Of a stretch of 64,000 nt of DNA, positions 1 through 10,689 are shown piece after piece. Source of the DNA: Anastatus disparis (lineage: Eukaryota; Arthropoda; Insecta; Hymenoptera; Eupelmidae); the NCBI GenBank assembly GCA_017163975.1, contig JAFFSR010000278.1, positions 248,001 through 312,000 on the forward strand, read 5' to 3'. The notes under the pieces are model-generated. The model did not search any database and was not told where the DNA came from. It was given only the letters and a program-made list of their open reading frames with translations. The translations under genes were made by a program, and so were the position numbers. Within the stretch, counting starts at the first letter, position 1; the number at the start of each line of letters is the position of its first letter.

Positions 1-96
1 CAACTAACTTATGAAATATTAGTATTTATATTTATTATTGAATTCTTGTTATTTATATCTATCCTTTACTTTTATGTTTAGTTTGTCGATTGGCAG

Positions 97-396
97 TTAA
101 AACGTCTGTTTCGCTCAATGGATCGGCGTCATAACGATGCATGGTGGTTGGACGAAGAAAGTGATTTTGATGGCTGGAATTTATGCTACCTCTTCCGTTG
201 GGAAGAACGGATTGCCATTGTCCACGGAAAACGTATGTTAATGAGGGTGATACAAGATAATTTCTATATGTACGTCGGTGAAGTTTTGGTGTCCACCGGT
301 AAACTTGCATCAGATGATTTACCAGTGGGAAAAACACCCGAATTGGTCCCGATCGATTGCCAGTCTCAAAATCCCTCCGAAGAGTCATGGGACTAA
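97..396 (+). CDS. Terminal coding exon of an unrecognised gene
   Basis: A pyrimidine-containing tract ending in AG at 95-96 precedes an open frame that runs from 97 to a stop at 394-396, about 99 codons. An internal ATG lies at 118. The stretch is clearly richer in G+C than the sequence on either side and uses balanced codons. The peptide has acidic and aromatic runs such as WWLDEESDFDGW and an acidic C-terminus. I recognise no domain. It fits the last exon of a gene whose earlier exons lie left of the window, followed by an AT-rich 3' UTR. It could also be a single-exon fragment starting at 118. The opposite-strand frame over the same bases is a shadow. Confidence 0.5.
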   Translation, partial: LKRLFRSMDRRHNDAWWLDEESDFDGWNLCYLFRWEERIAIVHGKRMLMRVIQDNFYMYVGEVLVSTGKLASDDLPVGKTPELVPIDCQSQNPSEESWD

Positions 397-1860
397 GTTC
401 GAATATATATATATATAAATTTTTTATTTGTTAATTATGGAGAACAATGGGATTAGTTTTTCTCTTTCTTTTTCTGTATATCTTTTGTTATATAAAAAAA
501 ATAATAATGATGTAATTGTACAATATAATTTTATAATATATCTATTTTTATCATAATCTTCTGTTTTCCTTTTTATTTTCCAACTGCTCCTTTTCATTTT
601 TAATATTAATTAGATATAATACTCAAATTCTAAAAGAAATTATTTTAATTTATAAAAAATTTTCTTAATACTTAATTTATTTATTTTTTTATTTATGTTT
701 ATTTTTTTTTTTTTAAACTGTCCTTATACTTTTGATAATTAAAAATTAATTTAAAATAGATTTTGCTTAAAATTAGAGTATCATTTTTTTCTTATAAATA
801 CTTTTCCTTATATAAGTTTTATTAATTCTAAATAAGTCAATTCCTTTTAATATTATTAGTATGTTTCCATTAAAACAATATTATTTAGAATGTCTATATT
901 ACATTTTCATTTGTTTTTTTTTTGTTTTTTTTTTTAAACCAGATAGATCTTTGATAATTAAAATAAAAGAAATCAATTTTGCTTAAAGTTGGAGTATTAA
1001 CCAATGTTAATATATTGTATAGGTGAATGACATGTTCGCTTGGTGTCATTCACCTCTCTCCGCGCCAAAGTTGAATCGCACGCGATTTAACAACGTAGAA
1101 ACTTATTATGAAAATAAAACGCTAAACTGTCAATTATTTAATACAGTCAAGTTTTTCTTATAAATTTTATAATCTAATATTATAATCTAACCGAAATTTT
1201 CTAAATTCTTATTTTTATATTTTTACTTAATACACTAAATGTGGCTATATATATTTATTTATTAAACCAAAAGTAAAATCCTATGCGTAGTATAGGTTAC
1301 AATGCAAATTCTTACAGAGGTGGAACTAGTTTACCTGAACGTAGGTCTGGTATAAAATTAAAATAGCTAGATACATAAAAAAAAACTTCATTCCATATGG
1401 AACTTATAATAAAGTTCATCATTTTTTTTTATATTATTCATGATTTTGCTTATAAATACTTTTTAATTAATTTAATCTATACATTTCAAATTTTCTTCAC
1501 AAAAGAAGTTTTTTTTTATAACTTATAAGATAAAAAATTAACATTAAATGTTTTGTAAAAGTAATTATTCAAATAGTATAAAATAATTTAAATATAATAT
1601 GAATATATAAGTGAATATTCATTCACTTCCCTCCCGACTCAAGATGATTGTATAGGTAACTATGCAATCTGAAATGTAATGGACTTAAGTTTTAACTGAA
1701 TACCTTAGATGTAACAATATAATTATAATTTGCATAGCTTAAACCGTTTCTTAATTTAAAAATCATTTTAGAGAAAAAAAAATAATAATAAAAATCTGAA
1801 ATAATAATAACTATTTAATTAATCTATGCGAGAGCAGAAGAGTGGTAATTCTCTAGGCTC
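397..1860. other. AT-rich intergenic DNA without recognisable genes
   Basis: Long A/T runs with no coding frame. Around 1010, 1287 and 1650 short related strings containing TATAGGT followed by ATGCAA-like sequence recur in direct orientation, too weakly to define a repeat. The 3' LTR expected for the minus-strand retroelement to the right should lie here, but I cannot match it to the candidate LTR at 14411-14928. Confidence 0.6.
1021..1055. repeat. Perfect 12 bp stem hairpin
   Basis: AGGTGAATGACA at 1021-1032 is the exact reverse complement of 1044-1055, with an 11-base loop. No T tract or coding context suggests a terminator. It may be the remains of a small inverted-repeat element. Confidence 0.6.
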
Positions 1861-3499
1861 TTATTGAATAGGTTTGGGAGAAGGTGTAGGTATTAGTGGT
1901 TTAGTATATGGTGCTTTTAAGGGTAAAGGTGGAGGTGTAGGTTTCGCTATGCATGATTGTGTTGTTTCTCTTAATGGTATTGGTTGTAATATAGAAGGTT
2001 TTTCTATTTTTATTTCCTTTAGTTGGATCTCTCCATAATTTGTTTTTCTTTTAACTTGATTGGTATTTAATGTAATCATTAAATGTGTTAGAGAGCTAAA
2101 AATTGCTCCTAACAAATGTATAGACTAGCCATAAATAGTGTGAAGAGTATAGCCCCTTATTATTGTGTCTATAGTCAATTTAATTATTTGGATAATAATT
2201 AATATCTTTATTATGGCTAAGGTTATACATCCAAAAGTTGTCAATTTATTTATGAATCTATTCCAAGTATCTTCTGCAATATGCGACAATGTATTTTCTG
2301 TAAGTAGATTATTTAATAAGTCTACTTGTGTGTTTTGTTCTCCCTGTATACCTCTTGCTATAGCATTAAGTAGCGCTGCTTTTTCAAAAGGAAACATGAT
2401 GTGTTGCTGTAATTCTTGTAAATCCTCTTGAGAATAAATTCCGCTTGTTGCTAAAGAAGATATTTTTTCTGGTATCCACGACTTTTGAGTGTTTGGTTTT
2501 AAGACTTTTACTATATTTTTTGTTGGTCGTGGTTTTGGTAGGAGATTTATCCAATTTTCTCCAATTTTATAATATTGAGGAATTATCGAATTACAGTTTA
2601 TTTTCGATCCTGATTTTAATAATATATGTGTTTTTAGTGTCAAAAACCATGTTTGATTTTTTGTTAATACTGGCAATTGAATATAACATTTGTTTGTATG
2701 CAGCAACTGTGTCTCTACTGGTGTATATTTAATAACATGTACTACTTCGCCGGCAAGTTTAGCTATATAGCCTGGTTTTTGCATGATGTTATAAGCGAAT
2801 TCATCGGGAGCTATGGATGCAAGGGATAAGGATTCACAAATCACTTTTTTTTCTATCTCGCATTTTTCTTTTGAAATATTAAAATATAAATCTGTAAGAT
2901 CAGCCCTAAAATGTTTTCAATATATACAAATTTTGAGTTTATATATGTAAATAAATCTAAATTAGTTACATCTTTTTTTACCGTATTATCATCAAATAAT
3001 ATTTTATTATAAGATATATCTAAAATAAATAGTTTTGGGTGTTCCGTTTTTGTTAATATTCTATCGCAAATTTTTACATTATTTAACGCGGACAAAGAAA
3101 ATGTTATTGTTTCTGTGTTTACAGTATGTATGGGATTTTGATTAGGTGAATTTATTATAGTTGCAGGGCCTCTGTATAAAGTCTCATATTCTGTTTTAAA
3201 ACCTTCTGTAGGTAAATTTTCCCAAAAAGTATAGCCTGATTGTGAATCAATGCAATGGTGATCCGAAAATTTACATACACTCCCTGAATTTAATCTTAAT
3301 TTATCATTTTTTAGACTTACTTGAGCGTATTCTTCTAATAAAGTTATTCTCATAAGAGTACTAAAACGTTGTCCTATGATCCAAAATTGTCTGTGTATGA
3401 AGCTCCTGTGCAAGTTTTATCCTTCATTGAGCCTGCAAAGTCTATTCCAACTGCTTTTGTTGAATTTATTTTCAAGTCAGCTATAGTATGTATATTATC
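1861..3499 (-). pseudogene. env: Envelope glycoprotein of the gypsy-type element, C-terminal part (decayed)
   Basis: Minus-strand frames 3374-3499, 2853-3413, 2125-2844 and 1861-2115 together form the distal two thirds of an envelope protein. The pattern of spaced cysteines and prolines (C.IQLPV, then INCNSIIPQYYKIGENW) resembles glycoproteins of chuvirus-type mononegaviruses that insect LTR retroelements are known to have captured. A hydrophobic segment near 2150-2215 (ITLAIIKILIIIQIIKLTI) would be the membrane anchor. After it comes a cytoplasmic tail with proline runs (TPPPLPLK). Breaks: a frameshift near 3374-3413, a second near 2845-2860, and an in-frame TAG at about 2125. The remaining N-terminal part lies at 6011-6364, beyond an inserted element. 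The chuvirus-like assignment is motif recognition; an ordinary errantiviral envelope is the alternative. Confidence 0.6.
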
Positions 3500-3619
3500 A
3501 TCCCACACAGCATTAAATATTGCAGCGAAACTTTCACTGGAATATTGTGCTGAAATATTGTCACAAGATTGCAGCAATCTTGTCTTAACATTGCTAAGAG
3601 GTTTCATGAAACATTTTAG

Positions 3620-4760
3620 TGTGATATTGCTGCAAACTTGCTACAAGGTCACAGAAAATAATTCAAGCAATATTGCAAGGAACCTTTCATGAAAGGTTGC
3701 AGCGAGGTTTCTGCAAGGTTTTATAAAACATTTCATGAAATATTGCAAGAAACCTTTCATGAAAGGTTGCAGCGAGGTTTCTGCAAGATTTTAGAAACAA
3801 TTCATGAAATATTGCAAGAAAACTTTCATGACATGTTTCAGCGAGCTTTCCAGCAAGATTTAGAAAACATTTCATAGAATATTGCAAGAAACCTTTCATG
3901 AAAGGTTGCAGGGAGGTTTCTGAAAGATTTTAGGAATATTTCATGAAATATTGCAGCGAGGTTTCTGTAAGATTTTAGAAATATTTCATGAAATATTGGA
4001 CGAAAACTTTCATGACATGTTTCAGCGTGGTTTTCAGTAAAATTTAGAAAACATTTCATGGAATATTGCAAGGAACCTTTCATGGAAGGTTGCAGCAAGT
4101 TTTCTGCAAGATTTTAGAAATATTTCATGAAATATTGCAAGAAACCTTTCATGAAAGGTTGCAGCGTGGTTTCTGTAAGATTTTAAAAACATTTCATGAA
4201 ATATTGCAAGAAAACTTTTGTTACATGTTTCAGCGGGATTTTCAGCAAGATTTAGACAATATTTTGATGGAATATTGCATCGAACTTTCTATGAAAGATT
4301 GCAGCGAGCTTTCTGCAAGATTTTAGAATTATTTTATAAAATATTGCAAGAAACCTTTCACGAAAGGTTGCAGCGAGGTTTCTGCAAGATTCTAAAAACA
4401 TTTCATGAAATATTGCAAGAAACCTTTCACGAAAGGTTTCAGCGAGTTTTCCAGCAAGATTTGGGGAACTTTTCATGGAATATTGCAAGAAACCTTTCAT
4501 GAAAGATTGCAGTGAGGTTCCTGCAAGATTTTAAAATCATTTTATGAAATATCGCAAGAAACCTTTCATAAAAGGTTTCAGTGAGGTTCCTAGCAAGATT
4601 TGGGGAACATTTTACGAAATATCTCAAGAGACCTTTGATGAAAGGTTGCAGCAAGGTTCGTGCAAGATTTTAGAAACATTTTACGAAATGTTGCAAGATA
4701 CCTTTTATAAAAGGTTTCAACGAGGTTTCTAGCAAAATTTGATGAATATTTTATGAAATA
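3620..4760. repeat. Tandem array of about 68-70 bp units
   Basis: The phrase TTCATGAAATATTGCAAGAAA recurs in variant form about every 68-70 bases (near 3731, 3802, 3870, 3940, 4054, 4123, 4192 and on to about 4690). Units also contain AAAGGTTGCAGCGAGGTTTC. They are diverged by several substitutions each. Because the period is short and stop-poor, long repetitive frames open on both strands; I do not regard them as genes. Confidence 0.8.
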
Positions 4761-5113
4761 TTACGAGGTATCTTTTGTTAAAAGTTGCAGTAAGATTTCT
4801 GCAAGGTTTTTGACAAGATTTCTAAGATATCACAAAAAATATTGCTATGTACATTTCGCCAATGGTTATTACCGAATTTTTGGCAATCTTTATAAAATAT
4901 TCCAGAGAAGCGTTTTACAAAAAGTATCAGCAAAGTGTCATGAATAATTTCAAAATGAAATTGCAGCAAACCTTTCATAAACAGTTTTAGCAATAATTCC
5001 GCAAGTTTTTATAAAAGATTCTAAGAGCAGTCCAGATTCGCTGTTCTTGCCTTATATTTGGTTTCCTGTTATTTACTCAAGTATTTATTGCTATAGTTGT
5101 ATTTTAAACGGGA

Positions 5114-5321
5114 AGTTGAGCGCGATAAGTATGCTATTATTATAAATATTTATGCGTAGGGTAAAAAAATCCATCGAATTGTTATTGAAAAAAGTAAAGA
5201 ACGCATAAATATTAGAAACAAAACCTTTTATTTCAATATTCTCCACTTTTCTCAAAAACGATGCTGAGGAATTTTTTCTTCTTGTGCACAAATATTGATA
5301 ATAATACTATTGCGCTCAACT
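5114..5321. mobile_element. Nested about 208 bp inverted-repeat element
   Basis: AGTTGAGCGC at 5114 is mirrored by GCGCTCAACT ending at 5321, with imperfect pairing extending inward about 35 bases on each side, including TAAATATTTATGCG against CGCATAAATATTA. It lies in the non-repetitive core between the two tandem arrays, so it may be a MITE inside the larger element or part of its original core. Confidence 0.5.
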
Positions 5322-5335
5322 AGTAATTTATAGAT

Positions 5336-5990
5336 GAAATATTACGAGAAACCTTTCATGAAAGATTGCTGCAAGGTTTCTTGAAATGTTGCTGCGAGGT
5401 TTTCATGAAAGGTTGCTACGAGGTTTTTAGAAATATTTCAACCAGGTTCTAGCGCGGACATATAAATGTTGCCGCAATATCTCATAAAAGGTTGCTACGA
5501 GGTTTTCTGCAAGGTTACGGCGAGATTTTCTGAAAAATTGCTGTGTGGTTGCTTGAAATGTTTTTGCTATTTTTCCCGCAAGATTCCTGTGAGGTTTCTT
5601 GAAATGTTTCTGTTACATTTCCTGGAAGATTGCTGCGAGGTTTCCTGCAAGGTTGCGGCGAGGTGTTCTAAAAGATTGCTGCAAGATTTCTTGAAATGTT
5701 TCTGTTACATTTCCTGAAATATTGCTGTGAGGTTTCCATGAAAGGTTGCTGCGAGGTTTTCTAAAAGATTGCTGCAAGGTTTCTTGAAATATTTCTCTTA
5801 CATTTCCTGAAATATTGCTGTGAGGTTTCCATGAAAGGTTGCTGCGAGGTTTTCTGAAAGATTGCTGCAAGGTTTTTAGAAATATTTCAACCGGGTTCTA
5901 GCGCAAACATATAAATGTTGCTGCAATCTTTCATGAAAGGTTGCTGCGAAGTTTCGAAACTTTCATGAAACCTTGCAGCAACCTTGCAGT
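5336..5990. repeat. Second tandem array, about 93 bp units
   Basis: Units start GAGGTTTCCATGAAAGG near 5728 and 5821 (period 93), with degenerate earlier copies from about 5336. They share words with the first array (ATGAAAGGTTGC, GCGAGGTTT) but have a different higher-order period. This suggests separate local amplification from related short motifs. Confidence 0.7.
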
Positions 5991-6010
5991 AATCTTTCAT
6001 GCTGTGTGGG

Positions 6011-6364
6011 ATATTTAAATATCCCTGTATCGTGAATGAATTTACATTTTTCATGGCTAATTTCATATAAGTATTCTTGTAAAGCGTGAGCAGTTGATCC
6101 TAAATGACTGAACATCCCGCAATGGAAAACTGTTCTTTGAATTTCTACTTTGCATTGTATAACTTTAATTTTTTTAAATTCTGCAATTCGTAATAGTTCT
6201 AATGTAGAATTAGTTATAATAATATTTTCCTGTTTAAAGTCACATTCTCCTGTGTCTAGTAGAGAATATGTAGTGATGATTGGGTCTGTAGATTCACTAT
6301 TGAATCCAATAATTGCAACATTTTCTCTAACAATAGCTAATAATATGAATAAAATTAACAGCAT
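6011..6364 (-). pseudogene. env: Envelope glycoprotein, N-terminal part with signal peptide
   Basis: The likely start is the ATG at 6362-6364, giving a hydrophobic leader MLLILFILLAIV typical of a signal peptide. A cysteine-rich ectodomain start follows: GECDF, then CKVEIQRTVFHCGMFSH and a downstream EKCKFIHDTG. The CGM.SH pattern with its flanking cysteines is what I associate with chuvirus-type glycoproteins and their retroelement-captured relatives. The frame runs into the inserted element at 6010, so residues after about 118 are insert sequence. The ATG upstream at about 6403 adds a lysine-rich stretch that lies before the splice acceptor at 6395-6396, so I prefer the downstream start. 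Confidence 0.6.
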
Positions 6365-6393
6365 TTTTTTTTCTTTCTCTTTTCCTTTTTCTT

Positions 6394-6410
6394 TCTGAAA
6401 CATAAAATAA
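6394..6410 (-). promoter_or_regulatory. Candidate splice acceptor for the env subgenomic mRNA
   Basis: On the minus strand, TATGTTTCAG ends at 6395, about 30 bases before the env ATG at 6364 and just after the integrase stop region. Errantiviruses express env from a spliced transcript. A good donor-like AAGGTAAGAAT occurs on the minus strand near 14680. The pairing is inference. Confidence 0.4.
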
Positions 6411-6426
6411 TATTAATTTTTTCATT

Positions 6427-8163
6427 CATGTAAAATTAATTTATTTGCATGAACTAATTTTGAACCACCCTTAAAATCTATAGAGATATTGCTATTTTCG
6501 TGGACTTTTAATACTTCAAAAGGGCCCAGGTTTTGATATTTCCTAATTTACCTGGTTTTAGCTCTTTTATAAGCCATACTTTATCACCTATTTGAAATTC
6601 TACAGGTTTTATAAATCTATCGTGATATAATTTAGACTTTTCTTTTGATAGTATTAAATTTTCACGTGCTATTTTTGCAATATCTTTCATATTTATTAAT
6701 AATTTTTCTATATAATCATTGAAAGTTTGTAATTTTTCTGATGATTTTAAAGGTTCACTAGATGGTAATCTAGCTGGGTAGGCGAAAACTAGTTCATGTG
6801 GTGTAAATTTATGGCTTAAATTAACACTAGTATTATAGTTGAATTGTGCAAGTTGAAGCCAATCATCCCATTCTAATTTTTTATCAGCAAAATTTTTTAA
6901 ATATTCACATAAAAAATGATGAGTCCTTTCTAAAGAACCATTAGATTGTGGATGAAAGGTAGTAGTTTCTATTTTTTTAAATTTAAAGCTTTTCGAAATA
7001 GCTTTTATTAATTTGCCTGTAAAATCTGCACCTTTATCTGTAAGTACTAGTTTTGGTAAACTAAAAATACAAATAAATTTTTTTATAAATGCGTCGGCTA
7101 TAGTCTCTGCTGTTTGATCTTTCAGCGCGACAGCTATTAAAAATTTTGATAAATGATCTTGGATAGTTAATATATATTTATTATTATTTTCAGTTATATT
7201 AAGAGGCCCTACAATATCTAATGACATTTTATCAAATGCTTTTTCTGGAGTATCTGTTATCATCATAGGTTGTTTTGTTTTGTTTCTTTTTAATTTATTT
7301 CTCTGACATATTTCACAGTTTTTAATACGATTTTGTATATCAATTTTAAGATTCTCCCAGAAATACTTAGTTTTACTTCGATCATATGTTCTATTTACTC
7401 CCGAATGACCTCCTAAACTTGAAGAATGATATAGTTCAAATATTTCATTTCTTCTTTCCTTTTCAACATATTCTGTATTATTTAAACAGACTATAACCTT
7501 TTTACTTGTATTATTAAAAGTATTGTATAATATTTCTTCAATTTCATTCCAATTTATATTTAGTATTTTTATATTTTTTGATATACTAAATATAGTACAA
7601 TTATTTTCAATTAATAAATCTTTTAGCGCATTTAAATTATTTATTAATTTTTCTTTTATTAATATTGATGATTCTTTTATATTTAAGCACATTATAAAAA
7701 TTTTTCTCTTTTTGTAATTTATTATTTTAATTTCATTATCTTTTAAATCATTATTTACATTAATATTTTTGTGTGTAAAATATTCATCTTGAATCCCATC
7801 CAAAGATATCTTTTCATTCGTAATTAAATGTAATAAATTATCTTTTCTACTTTGTATAGAATTTTTAGAATATATAATAATATTAGATTTATTTAAGTAA
7901 ATATCTTCTCGTTTTTCGACTTCGTTTTCGACACTTTTAATTTCCTCGTGTGTTATTTCTTTGATTACTTTTTTTGGTCTACCGCGTTTATTTTTAATAC
8001 GTGTACGTTCTTCATTCAATTTTTGTATTTTTATTTCATTTGAGGGTATATTTGTTAATTTAATGTTCACTTCATTTTCCTTTGCTTTTTGAGCTTTAGT
8101 TATCACATTGATTTCTACCGTATCTATAGTATTTCTAGATAACGCATCACTATTCACATTCAT
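6427..8163 (-). pseudogene. pol: Integrase region of gypsy-type pol
   Basis: The frame 6508-8163 (551 residues) continues, after a one-base shift near 6530, to a stop at about 6427. Residues 1-230 are a lysine/asparagine-rich spacer between RNase H and integrase, longer than usual. Around residue 245 is the zinc-binding HHCC module (HSSSLGGHSGVNR, then CEICQRNK). The DDE core follows: SLDIVGPL, LTDKGADF and HPQSNGSLERTHH. The C-terminal module has FQIGDKVWL and, past the shift, a GPFEV motif. All three catalytic acidic residues are present. The product would insert the element's cDNA into host DNA as part of a gag-pol polyprotein. The frameshift truncates the last about 35 residues. Confidence 0.88.
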
Positions 8164-8499
8164 TTTTTCCTTATTATATATTACATTAAAATCGTATTCT
8201 AATAATTTAAGTCGCCATCTTTGAACTCTGTTGTTATTATCTGCAGATCTAAAAGATAGTAATGGCTTGTGATCTGTTACTATTGTAAATTTATTTCCGT
8301 ATACGTAATTTCTGAATGTTTCTATTCCAAATAAGATGCCTAATGCTTTTTTTTCATAAGTGTGATACTTTAGTTCAGGACCTTTTAATACTCTAGAAGC
8401 GTATGCTATGGGTTTATCTTTCCCGATTTCACCTTGTGATAATATAGCGCCTAAAGCATATCCTGATGCATCTGTAGTGATTATAAATGGTTTATCTAA
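8164..8499 (-). pseudogene. pol: RNase H domain of gypsy-type pol
   Basis: Read in the same minus frame as the integrase, with a stop codon (TAG) at about 8497-8499 separating it from RT. Visible RNase H landmarks are TTDASGYALGAIL just after the stop, ASRVLKGPE, Y.TYEKKALGI and VTDHKPLL. It ends in YDFNVIYNKEK and NVNSDALSRN, the usual connection to integrase. The first Asp (TDAS), the Glu (YEKKALG) and the TDHKPL Asp are all present. It would degrade the RNA strand during reverse transcription. The stop means the polyprotein cannot be made whole from this copy. Confidence 0.85.
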
Positions 8500-9330
8500 C
8501 TATGGAAATTGCAATAAAGGTGCAGAGCATAGTGTGTATTTTAGTTTATCAAAAGCCTTTTGTTTCTCTGAATCCCAAGTAAATTTTACGTCTTTTTGTA
8601 ATAATAACGTTAAAGGTTTTGTTATATTAGCAAAATCATTAATAAATTTTTTGTAATAACCTGCTAAGCCCAAAAATTTTCTAATGTTTTTAACTGTTTT
8701 TGGTGTTGGAAATAATTTTACTGCTTCAATTTTTTTTGAATCTGCTTTGATACCCTCTTTACTTATAATATGACCTAAAAATGTCACTTCATTTTTCATA
8801 AAATCGCATTTTCTTGGTTCTAGTTTTAAATCGGCTTCCCTTAATTTTGTAGCTACTAGATTAAATTTAATATTATGTTCTTCTTCTGATTTTGCAGCTA
8901 TAATTATGTCATCTATATAAACATGACATATTTTTTTATTTATTAATTTACCAAGAGCTGTATTTGCTACCCTCATAAATGTTCGTGGTAAATTAGTTAA
9001 ACCAAATGGTAATTCCGTAAATTCGAATCTTCCTAAAAGGTGTACACTAAAAGCTGTTTTATGTATGTCTGATTCTTTCATTGGTACCCAGTGAAAAGCT
9101 GAAACCATGTCTACAGTTGTAAAATATTTATTTCCGCCTAAATCATCAAAAATTTCAGTTATAGATGGTATTAAATAAGGATCTGGTATAGTTTTCTCAT
9201 TTAATTTTCTGTAATCTATAACTAATCGCCATTTTTCTTTTCCATCAGGACCTGGTTTCTTCTTAACGACAAATGCTGGAGCGTTATATGCGCTTTTAGA
9301 TGTCCTTACCAAATTATTATCAATTAATTT
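8500..9330 (-). pseudogene. pol: Reverse transcriptase domain of gypsy-type pol
   Basis: Conserved RT blocks occur in order: AYNAPAFVVKKK, RLVIDYRKLNEKT, YFTTVDMVSAFHWVPM, TELPFGLTNLPRTFMR, the catalytic CHVYIDDIIIA, FLGHIISKEGI and IRKFLGLAGYYKKFI. The active-site YIDD and the first Asp (TTVDM) are intact. In-frame stops bound the block: TAA at about 9328 upstream and TAG at about 8497 downstream. One deviation is LTNLPRTF where this family usually has L.NAP.TF. It sits between protease and RNase H on the minus strand, the standard Ty3/gypsy order. Confidence 0.92.
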
Positions 9331-10446
9331 TTAAGTTTCTGTAATAGCGATTTCTTTTGATTTATGTGGCAATGGAAATTGTTTAACATATACTGGTCTG
9401 TTATCTGTTAAATTTATCTCATGTTGTTCTAAATTGCATTTTCCAATATTTTCTCCTTCTAACCGAAATATGTCATTATTTTCTAAAATTAAATTTTTTA
9501 TATTTTGTTCTTTCTCTTTACTTAAATGATTGAAACTTATATTACTTAATAATTCCTCTCTACGATCTATTTTTTCTTCACATATATAATTTATATTTTT
9601 ATGCATTAAGTTTTCTTCTAATTTATGAAATTCTTCTTCATGATTATCTAATATAAAATTTGTTAAAATATATTTTTCCATAAAATATGTAAGAAATTGT
9701 CTGCCTTTATTATTAATGTTAAAATTTGTGTTTTTTTCAAGTTTTAATAGAAATTGTTCATATTGTATATTCTTATTATTTTTACATTCATCTTTTTCTA
9801 AAACACAGTTGATTTCTTTCATAAAGTTTTCAATATTTTCATTCTTATTCTGTAGAAATTGTGTAATCGAAAATATGTGATTATTGTCTCGCATTAGCAT
9901 GATATAATGAAAGGCGTTATTAACTGCTGTGTCATTAATTTCGATGTTTTCTGTACATAAATTTATCAATGAATTTTTATCGTTTTTATAATCTGTTTGA
10001 ATAAAGAATTTTTTACCATTTATTACTAAATATCCCTTATCTTATCTCAATTTATTTTTTCTTAATACATCTATGCCTAAAATACCATCGTAAGGTATTG
10101 AAAATTTTTCAGATGCTACGTGGAAATTTTTATACGAATTATTAATAGGAAAAGTGATTAAACCGCATGTTTTAACCGGAATATCCGTAATTCCTGACAA
10201 ATATATTTTAATATTATTATTAATAGAATTTTATGGCACTAATTTTTCTTTTATGATGTTAAGTTGGGCACCTGTATCTATTAATAATTTGCATAAATCA
10301 TTTTTATACGGATTTCGTATCTCGATAAATTGTAATGTCTTACCTAGTTTAAATATATAAATTGGTATATTATTGTTATCATTAATGTTTTCAGTTTTAA
10401 ATTGTATAATTTTTTTCAATTCATTATTCGTTATATTTATTTTCAT
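9331..10446 (-). pseudogene. pol: Protease and protease-RT linker of gypsy-type pol
   Basis: The protease starts near 10446. The retroviral-type aspartic protease signature LLIDTGAQLNII is encoded about 10250-10285 and the flap/second motif YDGILGIDVLR about 10065-10100, both minus strand. At least two in-frame stops (about 10230 and 10040) break it. The frame 9331-9969 that follows is a lysine/asparagine-rich linker leading into RT at LTDNRPVYVKQFPLPHK. The domain would cleave the gag-pol polyprotein. A gap of about 240 bases separates it from the last gag knuckle, and I see no clear overlap or frameshift signal at the gag-pol junction. Confidence 0.8.
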
Positions 10447-10689
10447 TATGTAGTTTTACTGTTGTTGAATCATTCTTTATTTCTGGTTTAAATTCTATAG
10501 CATTATGTAATGTTTCTTTTTATTCAATAATTTTAACGTACTCATTATTAGCTTCATTTTCATTAAACTTATCACATACTTCGAAGTCATAATCAATTTC
10601 GTGTGTTCTTGCAAAAAATTGAATGTCAATATAATTCTTGAGCGACTTTTGTTGCGAAACTCGTCTTGTATGCTCTTTTCAAGTCGATT

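Larger units (their letters stand above)
3502..6010. mobile_element. 2.5 kb inverted-repeat element filled with tandem repeats, inserted in env
   Basis: The left end CCCACACAGCAT (3502) is mirrored by ATGCTGTGTGGG ending at 6010. The dinucleotide AT directly flanks both sides (3500-3501 and 6011-6012), as expected for a 2 bp target duplication. The split env frame comes back into register if the insert and one AT are removed. The interior has two tandem arrays (about 3620-4760 and 5336-5990) around a unique core with a smaller nested inverted repeat. No transposase is visible. Other loci share the end sequence: 24344, 43543 and 51837-51923. Superfamily unknown. Confidence 0.75.

Noticed and set aside
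2165..2732. Hydrophobic plus-strand frames across env
   Set aside because: Antisense shadows of the envelope coding sequence.
3687..4732. Long repetitive frames on both strands (peptides with FHE, CFLN, KPCRNL-like repeats)
   Set aside because: They arise from a short-period tandem array that happens to be stop-poor in several frames. Units differ by frame-breaking changes and there is no domain.
3620..4760. CRISPR-like array
   Set aside because: Units are contiguous diverged repeats without unique spacers, in eukaryotic DNA.
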